DNA of 17,830 bases, from the NCBI GenBank assembly GCA_964422205.1, contig CAYRAI010000044.1, positions 1 through 17,830 of the forward strand, written 5' to 3'. The DNA is from CAZNYN01 sp964422205. Its GTDB lineage: Bacteria > Synergistota > Synergistia > Synergistales > Synergistaceae. Position numbers and translations under genes: made by a program. Below are positions 8,027 to 13,582 of this stretch, in pieces. Below the pieces are notes generated by a model. It saw nothing but the letters and a program-made list of their open reading frames with translations, was not told where the DNA came from and made no database searches. Each line of letters begins with the position of its first letter. Within the stretch, counting starts at the first letter, position 1.

Positions 8027-9115
8027 CTATTTGAACTGATTGAGGAAGCGAAGGTCGGCACTGTGGAAAAGTCTGACATCATCTACGCCGTAGCGCATCA
8101 TAACGAGGCGGTCAAGCCCGATATTGATGTAAAAGCCCGACCAGACAGACGGGTCTAGTCCCGCAGATTTAAGGACGTTGGGGTGCGGTGTGCCTCCAGG
8201 CATTACCTCTATCCAGCCTACGTGCTTGCAGACTTTGCAGCCCTCTCCGCCACAGACAAGGCAGCGCATATCGATTTCAAATCCCGGCTCGACAAATGGA
8301 AAGAAACCTACTCTCATACGAACTTCGACATCACGGCCGAAGACCTTATCCAATATGGTCTTGACAAGAACTTTGCCGGATGAGAAGGAGAAATCTTTGT
8401 CCACGATAAGCGCCTCATACTGGAAGAAGGCGCGCTCATGGCGTGCGTCAGTGGTTTCGTTGCGGTAAACTCTGCCGGGATAGACAAAGCGCGCAGGAGC
8501 TCCGTGCTCCTTTAAGTAGCGCACGCTTGCTCCGGTCAGGTGAGGACGCATACAGAGCCTGTCTGCTCCGTGTCCCTCCTCGTGCCCCTTAATCCAATAT
8601 GTGTCCATGCTCTCGCGGGCAGGATGTTCGGGAGCGAAATTTAAGTTGTCAAAAGCAAAGAGTTCACTTGTAATTTCAGGTTCTGAAAATACTTCAAAAC
8701 CCAAAGAGCGAAAAGCATCGTTGAGGTCATAGCACATCTGAGTAATGGGGTGAAGTCCGCCTCTGAATGGCTCAATCCCCGGAAGAGTGATGTCGGCGGC
8801 TCCGTCCACGGAAGATGCCGTGTCCAAAAGAGTGTCGCTGCGCTTGTCTATTGCGTCGCTTAAAATCTGCTTAACTTCATTTGCAGCCTGTCCAAGCACT
8901 CTTCTGAGCTCCGGAGAAGCCTGCCCGACACTTTTAAGTATCTCCGTAACTTCGCCTTTGCGTCCGAGAAGATTTGCGCGAACAAGCTGCAGCTCTTCCG
9001 GAATAGATGTCTCGGATATCTTCTCCATGCCAAGCTGCTTCAGTTTTTCGAGCTTCTCAAGCAGTCCTGAGTCAGTCAATGCCTCTGATCCTGATTTTTT
9101 AAGTTCTTCCAACAC
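8027..9115 (-). CDS. pheS: Phenylalanine--tRNA ligase alpha subunit
   Basis: Catalytic subunit of PheRS: it activates Phe and transfers it to tRNA(Phe). The protein has 362 residues. An N-terminal coiled coil (about 1-100) binds tRNA. The class II core follows: motif 2 around PGRVYRNET and FFQYEAL (212-236), the FFPFVEPG pocket segment (271-278), and motif 3 with GLDRLVMMRYGVDDVRLF (333-350). A C-x2-C-x4-C-x2-C set at 285-296 looks able to bind a metal. Two stretches depart from the well-known enzyme: MRPHLTG replaces the usual RTHTSPVQ, and EVMPGGTPHPNVL replaces the GCGMVHPNVL form. The start is a GTG with GGAGG 8 nt upstream. It follows trkA by 29 bp and leads pheT by 12 bp. Confidence 0.95.
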   Translation of the reverse strand: MLEELKKSGSEALTDSGLLEKLEKLKQLGMEKISETSIPEELQLVRANLLGRKGEVTEILKSVGQASPELRRVLGQAANEVKQILSDAIDKRSDTLLDTASSVDGAADITLPGIEPFRGGLHPITQMCYDLNDAFRSLGFEVFSEPEITSELFAFDNLNFAPEHPARESMDTYWIKGHEEGHGADRLCMRPHLTGASVRYLKEHGAPARFVYPGRVYRNETTDARHERAFFQYEALIVDKDFSFSSGKVLVKTILDKVFGRDVEVRMRVGFFPFVEPGFEIDMRCLVCGGEGCKVCKHVGWIEVMPGGTPHPNVLKSAGLDPSVWSGFYINIGLDRLVMMRYGVDDVRLFHSADLRFLNQFK

Positions 9116-9144
9116 TAGTCATTCCTCCAATATTTGTCCGTCTG

Positions 9145-9861
9145 CTAAAGCTTGTCGGACAAATTTAATTCCTTTATCTCCTGCAGATCTGAGAGATCCG
9201 TTGTTTGTGAGACCAGCTTATCCATGTCCGCTCTGTGGCCGAGCACCCACAGCCTGTCATTCGCACCGAAAGGCCTCACCGGCGACGGAGTGGATTGTTT
9301 GCCCTCAGATTCAAGCAATATAACTATAACATTGTATCTCTGCGAGAATCGCAGATCCGCCATGCTCTTGCCCAGCATTTCCGGCAGAGGACGGACTTTT
9401 CCGAGAACAAAGTCGCCTCCGTCTATCCTGGTAAAACTGGAATACCACGGATATACAAGGCTTTCAGCCATTTTATCTCCCATATCCCATTCGGGAAAAA
9501 CTATCTTGTCCGCTCCCACACGCTTTAAGACTTTGGCATGGAGCATGTTGGAAGCTCTGGATATGAGGAGAGGCACACCCAAGTCAGACAATATTGACGT
9601 GCATAGAATGCTGTTCTCAAGGGCCTCACCTATAGTAACTATAGCGACATCAACCTCTTTGGCTCCGACTTTAATAAGAGCATTCTCATCAGATACATCC
9701 AACTGAGCAGCCACATCTATTTTTTCAGACATTTCGAGAACGGGAGCCTGCTGTCCGTCAACGCCTATGACAGTCTGACCGAGTTCTGCAAGCTTCTCGC
9801 ATAGTGAAATTCCAAAACGTCCCAGTCCGACTATGAGAAAAGTCTTTTTACTCTCCGGCAT
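9145..9861 (-). CDS. ktrA: KtrA/TrkA-type potassium uptake regulator (RCK)
   Basis: Cytoplasmic gating-ring subunit of a potassium channel; family members bind NAD(H), ATP or ADP and control the partner membrane subunit. The 238-residue protein has one RCK_N domain (about 5-125) with the nucleotide motif GLGRFG (12-17) and an acidic residue (Asp35) at the end of the second strand. An RCK_C/TrkA_C domain follows at about 145-215 (FVLGKVRPLPEMLGKSMADL). A single RCK unit is the KtrA form, not the tandem form of E. coli TrkA. The ATG has GGAGG 7 nt upstream. It starts 15 bp after the channel gene and ends 29 bp before pheS, so it appears to be part of the same transcript. Confidence 0.92.
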   Translation of the reverse strand: MPESKKTFLIVGLGRFGISLCEKLAELGQTVIGVDGQQAPVLEMSEKIDVAAQLDVSDENALIKVGAKEVDVAIVTIGEALENSILCTSILSDLGVPLLISRASNMLHAKVLKRVGADKIVFPEWDMGDKMAESLVYPWYSSFTRIDGGDFVLGKVRPLPEMLGKSMADLRFSQRYNVIVILLESEGKQSTPSPVRPFGANDRLWVLGHRADMDKLVSQTTDLSDLQEIKELNLSDKL

Positions 9862-9876
9862 ATTATCTCCTCCGAT

Positions 9877-11202
9877 TTAACCGACAGGTATGTGTGTTTC
9901 GGGATAGTGCACTTCTGTCCTCTTATCCGCCGTTATGAGAGTGGCGAAGAAAGAAAGAATTCCCACTCTCCCCCAGAACATTAGAGTTATCAGTACCAGC
10001 TTGCTGGGCATAGAGAGACTCGGCGTTATGCCGAGACTCAGACCGACTGTTCCTATAGCCGATGCCGCTTCATAAATTATAAAGCTGAAAGGCACATCCT
10101 CCAGTATCGTTATAACTATAGCCCCCAGCATAAAAGTGGCGGTATAGACAACAGTAAGCGCAAGTGCTCTTCTCTCCGTGGCGGACGATATGCTTCTATT
10201 CATAAAGGTGCTCTCTTTTCTGCCGCGAAGCTCATTCCATACCGATATGGCAAGCACACCCAATGTCGTTGTCTTTATACCTCCTCCGGTTGAGGAGGGA
10301 GATGCTCCTATTACCATGAGCAGAATAGTCACAGCCTGCCCCAGTCCTGAGAAGCGCGCAGGATCTACCGTATCAAACCCAGCTGTTCTGGCAGTTACAC
10401 TGGCAAACAGAGCATTCCAAATCCTCGCGAAGAATGGCATGCCCTTAAATGCTGAGTTCCAATCTGAAATTACAATGAGAACAGTGCCTATGACAATGAG
10501 CCAAAAAGTCAGAAAAAGAACCATCTTTGTGTAGTGCGAAAACCTTTTTTTCTTCCTAAGCCAAGCAAGAAACTCCGCCACGACGGGGAATCCTATTCCA
10601 CCCAGAACTATAAGAGACATTATCGCAAAAGGAACAATGAATGTCTGTGCAAAAGGACGGAGTCCACCGTTAATGGGAGAGAAACCTGCATTGCAGAAAG
10701 CGCTTACAGAGTGAAAAATAGCATAATATAGAGATGTCGCGGCAGATTCTCCGTTCAGCAGAAAACCTACAAACAGAACCACCGCGCCAATACTTTCAAT
10801 GTAAAATGTATATCTGAGTATCATTTTAAGAAGAGAGACAGCTCCGTTTACTCCCTCAAGCCCAAGTCCGCCCAAGAAAAACAGCCTGCTCTTTATTCCT
10901 ATTCTCTTGCCTACAGCCAAAGATAGAAAGACCATGGCAGTCATAAAGCCAAGCCCGCCTATCTGAACCAGCAAAAGCAAAATAATCTGAGAGACAAATC
11001 CCATGTCCGAGTAGACAGAGACTGTAGCGAGTCCCGTCACACATACAGCGGAGGTTGACATAAACAGAGCATCCGTTGTAGTCATGTCAATTCCATATAT
11101 AAATCTGTTCGATAGCAATAGCAGAAGGGCTCCCGCCAGTACTACCAGCAGGAACCCTGTAACAATAACGTTTTCTACCTTGTGCGATGTGTGCAGCTGC
11201 AA
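9877..11202 (-). CDS. ktrB: KtrB/TrkH-type potassium channel subunit
   Basis: Membrane subunit of a Ktr/Trk potassium uptake system. The 441-residue protein has about eight to ten hydrophobic helices and all four selectivity-loop glycines: SAVCVTGL (Gly57), SAFCNAGF (Gly173), VTARTAGF (Gly275) and SAIGTVGL (Gly387), plus IGGLGFM after the first loop. Size and the single-RCK partner fit KtrB better than E. coli TrkH. The frame is open to a TTG at 11244 inside rplT, but no Shine-Dalgarno sequence precedes it. A TTG at 11202 has GAGAGG 6 nt upstream, lies 13 bp after the rplT stop and gives the short N-terminal tail usual for KtrB, so I use it. The neighbours are ribosomal protein and PheRS genes, an unusual site for potassium transport. 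Confidence 0.9.
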   Translation of the reverse strand: MQLHTSHKVENVIVTGFLLVVLAGALLLLLSNRFIYGIDMTTTDALFMSTSAVCVTGLATVSVYSDMGFVSQIILLLLVQIGGLGFMTAMVFLSLAVGKRIGIKSRLFFLGGLGLEGVNGAVSLLKMILRYTFYIESIGAVVLFVGFLLNGESAATSLYYAIFHSVSAFCNAGFSPINGGLRPFAQTFIVPFAIMSLIVLGGIGFPVVAEFLAWLRKKKRFSHYTKMVLFLTFWLIVIGTVLIVISDWNSAFKGMPFFARIWNALFASVTARTAGFDTVDPARFSGLGQAVTILLMVIGASPSSTGGGIKTTTLGVLAISVWNELRGRKESTFMNRSISSATERRALALTVVYTATFMLGAIVITILEDVPFSFIIYEAASAIGTVGLSLGITPSLSMPSKLVLITLMFWGRVGILSFFATLITADKRTEVHYPETHIPVG

Positions 11203-11208
11203 GGTTAT

Positions 11209-11214
11209 CCTCTC
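11209..11214 (-). promoter_or_regulatory. Ribosome binding site for the potassium channel gene
   Basis: GAGAGG on the minus strand, just past the rplT stop and 6 nt before the TTG at 11202. It supports the shorter start over the TTG at 11244, which would overlap rplT by 29 bp. Confidence 0.6.
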
Positions 11215-11215
11215 A

Positions 11216-11566
11216 CTAGAGAGCGGCTTTCGCCTTCTCGACAAGCTGCGCGAATGCGGCCATGTCGTTTATGGCAAGGTCGGCAAGCATCTTGCGATTG
11301 ATTGTGATATTTGCTCTTTTAAGGCCGTTGATGAGAGCGCTGTAGGCAATGCCGTTTGCGCGTGCTGCGGCATTTATACGTACAATCCAGAGTTTGCGGA
11401 AGTCACGCTTCTTAATCTTACGTCCGGCAAACGAACTTGTAAGAGCATGCAGATAAGCTTCGCGTGCGCGGCGGTATACGTTCTTCTTGCGTCCCCAGAA
11501 TCCTTTTGTGATGCTGTATAGTTTCTTTAATTTATTGCGGCTTGCGCTTGAACCTTTTACTCGCAT
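11216..11566 (-). CDS. rplT: 50S ribosomal protein L20
   Basis: Early-binding 23S rRNA protein needed for large-subunit assembly, and in E. coli and Bacillus a repressor of its own operon. The 116-residue, very basic protein starts MRVKGSSASRNK and contains the family segments KGFWGRKKNVYRRAREA and RKLWIVRINAAAR, followed by INGLKRANITINRKMLADLA. The length is normal. The ATG has AGGAG 9 nt upstream. It lies 53 bp after rpmI and directly before the potassium channel gene. Confidence 0.98.
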   Translation of the reverse strand: MRVKGSSASRNKLKKLYSITKGFWGRKKNVYRRAREAYLHALTSSFAGRKIKKRDFRKLWIVRINAAARANGIAYSALINGLKRANITINRKMLADLAINDMAAFAQLVEKAKAAL

Positions 11567-11619
11567 TTAAAGTCACTCCTCAGAATAATTTCTTATAATA
11601 AAGTCAATTAGTCCCAGCT

Positions 11620-11817
11620 TTATGCGTAGGGCATTACCTTCTTGACGTGTCCTTCAACTCCTGCTGGCAGGATTCCCTGCTTTCTGAGTGAGCGCAGACG
11701 CTTTGAATTCTTTGAAGAAAGAAGGTGACCGCGGCCGCTCTTTTTGAACGCGACTTTGCCGGTACCTGTAATCTTAAAGCGTTTCTTTGTGGCGGAGTGT
11801 GTTTTCATCTTAGGCAT
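11620..11817 (-). CDS. rpmI: 50S ribosomal protein L35
   Basis: Small basic large-subunit protein of 65 residues. It opens MPKMKTHSATKKRFKITGTG, the family hallmark, and continues GKVAFKKSGRGHLLSSKNSK. The ATG has GGAGG 8 nt upstream. It sits between infC and rplT, the standard bacterial order. The 46-bp gap to infC carries a small GC-rich hairpin. Confidence 0.98.
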   Translation of the reverse strand: MPKMKTHSATKKRFKITGTGKVAFKKSGRGHLLSSKNSKRLRSLRKQGILPAGVEGHVKKVMPYA

Positions 11818-11841
11818 TGCATGTTCCTCCTCTTGTTCTGT

Positions 11842-11855
11842 ACCCCATGCGGGGT
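11842..11855 (-). promoter_or_regulatory. Short GC hairpin between infC and rpmI
   Basis: A five-base stem of four G-C pairs and one A-U pair closes the tetranucleotide loop GCAT in the minus-strand RNA. It stands about 12 nt upstream of the rpmI Shine-Dalgarno sequence (11826-11830). No T-run follows, so it is not a terminator. It could be part of an L20 translational operator, but this is a guess from position only. Confidence 0.35.
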
Positions 11856-11863
11856 CACTTCAT

Positions 11864-12463
11864 TTAATTTTCAGCTGAATCTTCCGATTCAAGCTCTTTA
11901 ACCTGTTTATCCGAAATAGGCTTTGGCTTCTTTACAGGTTCCGGCATGGATGGGGCTATCATAATTCTCATATATGCACCTTCCATACGGGGCTCCATCT
12001 CAATTTTGCCGAAATCGGCAACAGCCGCAACGACTTTATTGAGAACTTCACGCCCTCTGTCAAGAAAAGCCATCTCTCTGCCTCTGAAGAAAATAGACAC
12101 CTTAACTCTATGTCCGGCTGAAAGGAACGTTTTCACGGCCTTAACCTTAAAGTCATAGTCATGCTGGTCTATTTTCGGACGCATCTTAATTTCTTTTACA
12201 ACCTGATTCTTTTGTTTCTTACGTGCGTCCTTGTCCCTCTTCTGCTGCTGGAAACGGTACTTACCGTAATCCATTATGCGGCAGACCGGCGGAGTAGCCT
12301 GGGGAGCAACCTCGACAAGATCAAGTTCAGCCGCTTCGGCCATGGCTATTGCCTCTTTTGTACTGATAACACCGCGTTTCGCATTCTCTTCGTCGATAAG
12401 AAGTATTTCTGTTGCCCGAATGTCATGATTTACGCGCGGTTCTTCTTCCTTATTGTTTGCTAT
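11864..12463 (-). CDS. infC: Translation initiation factor IF-3, probable AUA start
   Basis: IF-3 binds the 30S subunit, keeps subunits apart and rejects wrong start codons. With the chosen start it has 199 residues. The N-domain carries the VNHDIRATEILLI opening and LDLVEVAP...PPVCRIMDYGKYRFQQQK. A basic linker precedes the C-domain (VKEIKMRPKIDQHDYDFKVK, then RVKVSIFFRGREM). A Lys/Glu-rich tail of about 25 residues follows. The frame stays open upstream to an ATG at 12562, but no ribosome site precedes it or the ATG at 12493. A perfect AGGAGG at 12473-12478 sits 9 nt before an ATA at 12463. Starting there gives about the right number of residues before the conserved N-domain. E. coli infC uses the rare AUU, through which IF-3 limits its own synthesis, so AUA here fits the same logic. 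Confidence 0.93.
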   Translation of the reverse strand: MANNKEEEPRVNHDIRATEILLIDEENAKRGVISTKEAIAMAEAAELDLVEVAPQATPPVCRIMDYGKYRFQQQKRDKDARKKQKNQVVKEIKMRPKIDQHDYDFKVKAVKTFLSAGHRVKVSIFFRGREMAFLDRGREVLNKVVAAVADFGKIEMEPRMEGAYMRIMIAPSMPEPVKKPKPISDKQVKELESEDSAEN

Positions 12464-12472
12464 GGCGTTACA

Positions 12473-12478
12473 CCTCCT
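12473..12478 (-). promoter_or_regulatory. Strong ribosome binding site for infC
   Basis: AGGAGG on the minus strand with 9 nt to the ATA at 12463. No ATG, GTG, TTG or CTG in the IF-3 frame stands at a proper distance downstream, so this site is the main reason for calling an AUA start. Confidence 0.8.
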
Positions 12479-12499
12479 GATATTTTTTTTCATATAAAA

Positions 12500-12530
12500 A
12501 TGGGATGATGCAGTGCATGCACCATCCCAT
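12500..12530 (-). terminator. Attenuator-like hairpin in the infC leader
   Basis: A 13-bp stem (12518-12530 with 12500-12512) and 5-nt loop, followed on the minus strand by a T-run. It lies between the infC promoter and the infC ribosome binding site, 22 nt before the latter. In the minus-strand RNA all 13 pairs form, one as G-U. In the plus-strand RNA that pair is A-C, so the element is oriented toward infC. A terminator inside a leader implies attenuation, as in the L20 leaders of Firmicutes, or reduced read-through. Confidence 0.7.
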
Positions 12531-12602
12531 AGAAATTTCTTCCCGGGTCGGCCTGACAACATAAAATCGGCAGGCGAGAGCGCATCCTCTGCTTAAATAC
12601 CC

Positions 12603-12618
12603 GTTGATATAAATCAAC
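12603..12618 (-). promoter_or_regulatory. Hairpin at the predicted 5' end of the infC mRNA
   Basis: Six-base stem GTTGAT / ATCAAC with a 4-nt loop. Its first base lies 7 nt downstream of the proposed -10, so it would form at the very 5' end of the transcript, where such structures can protect mRNA from decay. Confidence 0.4.
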
Positions 12619-12624
12619 TGATGA

Positions 12625-12653
12625 ATGATAGCATATGGGGGAAACAAATGCAA
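12625..12653 (-). promoter_or_regulatory. Promoter for the infC-to-mutS2 operon
   Basis: On the minus strand, -35 TTGCAT (12648-12653), a 17-nt spacer and -10 TATCAT (12625-12630), with a TG one base before the -10 (extended -10). It predicts a start near 12618 and an untranslated leader of about 155 nt. Confidence 0.65.
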
Positions 12654-12667
12654 GTCTCTCTTTGCTA

Positions 12668-12698
12668 TTGACACTCCTTGGGGGATATGGCATATAAT
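12668..12698 (+). promoter_or_regulatory. Promoter for etfBA
   Basis: Perfect TTGACA (12668-12673) and perfect TATAAT (12693-12698) on the plus strand, but with a 19-nt spacer, longer than the best 17. The predicted start near 12705 leaves a leader of about 65 nt. It is divergent from the infC promoter: the two -35 elements are only about 14 bp apart. Confidence 0.6.
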
Positions 12699-12726
12699 AT
12701 TTTTTTGTAATAAAAAATTTACGATG

Positions 12727-12752
12727 TGTAACTTTGCTTAAGCAGCGTTATG
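12727..12752 (+). repeat. Imperfect palindrome in the etfBA leader
   Basis: Centre GCTTAAGC (12736-12743), flanked after a short mismatch by TAAC (12729-12732) and GTTA (12747-12750), with G-U pairs possible outside these. It ends just before the etfB ribosome site at 12757-12762, so it may be an operator or an RNA hairpin near the ribosome site. Confidence 0.4.
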
Positions 12753-12769
12753 AAAAAGGAGGAGTTACT

Positions 12770-13582
12770 TTGAAAATCGCAGTGCTTGTGAAGCAGGTTC
12801 CTGCAGTTGACACGGTAAAAATAGACGAGAGTACCGGCACTATGATCCGCGACGGAGTGGAAGCCGAGCTCAACCCGCTTGACCTGCACGCCGTTGAATC
12901 TGCAGTATGTATAAAAGAGAGCCGCCCCGAAGGCGAGACCGAAATAACAGCATTAACAATGGGGCCTCCTCAGGCAAAAAAGACCCTCCTTTACGCAATA
13001 GCTATGGGATGCGACAAGGGTGTGCTGATCTCCGACAGAAAATTCGGAGGAGCTGACACACTCGCCACGGCAAGAACCATAGCCGCGGCTCTTGAGAAGG
13101 AAGGCCCTTTTGACCTGATTTTTGCCGGAGAGAGAGCCACGGACGGAGAAACGGGACAGGTGGGGCCAGCATCCGCAGAAATTATGAAGATGCCGGCTCT
13201 GACATACGTAAGCGGTATAGAAGAGCTTACAGATAAAAAAATCAGAGCGGTTCGCTCCGTAGAGGGAGGGCATGAGACAGTCGAGTGCCCTCTGCCCGCT
13301 TTTATAATACCGGTTAAAGAGATGAACATTCCGCGCCTCTGCACTCTGGGGGGAAAGCTGCGGGCAAAGCAGAGCGAAATAGCGCCGCTTAATGCGGCAG
13401 ACCTCGGACTGTCGGACGATGAGACAGGGCTCAAAGGTTCGGCCACTCAAGTCGTGAATGTGACATATCCCAAAGTTACGAGACACGGAGTAAAAATCAA
13501 TGCTTCCTCATCCTTGGACGAAGCCCTCTCCGCCGTAATAAAAGTATTGGAAGACAACAATTTCATGGAGGCGGTAAGATGA
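12770..13582 (+). CDS. etfB: Electron transfer flavoprotein subunit beta
   Basis: Small subunit of ETF, which carries electrons between flavin dehydrogenases and a quinone, ferredoxin or NAD-linked partner. The 270-residue protein begins KIAVLVKQVP, the classic opening, and has NPLDLHAVESAV (about 40-51) and the nucleotide-site segment GERATDGETGQVGP (about 122-135). The frame is open to a TTG at 12734, but an AGGAGG at 12757-12762 stands 7 nt before a TTG at 12770 that gives the conserved N-terminus, so the start is TTG 12770. The stop overlaps the etfA ATG by 4 bp (ATGA). The sequence does not tell me whether the ETF is bifurcating. Confidence 0.95.
   Translation: MKIAVLVKQVPAVDTVKIDESTGTMIRDGVEAELNPLDLHAVESAVCIKESRPEGETEITALTMGPPQAKKTLLYAIAMGCDKGVLISDRKFGGADTLATARTIAAALEKEGPFDLIFAGERATDGETGQVGPASAEIMKMPALTYVSGIEELTDKKIRAVRSVEGGHETVECPLPAFIIPVKEMNIPRLCTLGGKLRAKQSEIAPLNAADLGLSDDETGLKGSATQVVNVTYPKVTRHGVKINASSSLDEALSAVIKVLEDNNFMEAVR

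Larger units (their letters stand above)
12464..12769. other. Divergent control region between infC and etfB
   Basis: This 306-bp stretch has no gene I accept. From left to right it holds the infC ribosome site, the attenuator hairpin (12500-12530), a leader section with a 5-base inverted repeat (12551-12555 and 12571-12575), the 5'-end hairpin (12603-12618), the minus-strand infC promoter, the plus-strand etfBA promoter, an imperfect palindrome (12727-12752) and the etfB ribosome site. The two promoters face away from each other with only about 14 bp between the -35 boxes. Confidence 0.7.

Noticed and set aside
8787..9323. Plus-strand open frame of 178 codons over pheS and the KtrA gene end
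   Set aside because: Ser- and Leu-rich low-complexity translation of the opposite strand of real genes, with no recognisable domain.
11203..11244. Longer potassium channel start at TTG 11244
   Set aside because: It overlaps rplT by 29 bp and has no ribosome site, while the TTG at 11202 has one at good spacing.
12464..12562. N-terminal extension of IF-3 to the ATG at 12562 (232 residues)
   Set aside because: No ribosome site stands before that ATG, the extension includes the attenuator hairpin and the Shine-Dalgarno itself, and IF-3 proteins do not carry such a leader.
12734..12769. Upstream TTG start for etfB at 12734
   Set aside because: It lacks a ribosome site and adds residues absent from EtfB; the AGGAGG points to the TTG at 12770.
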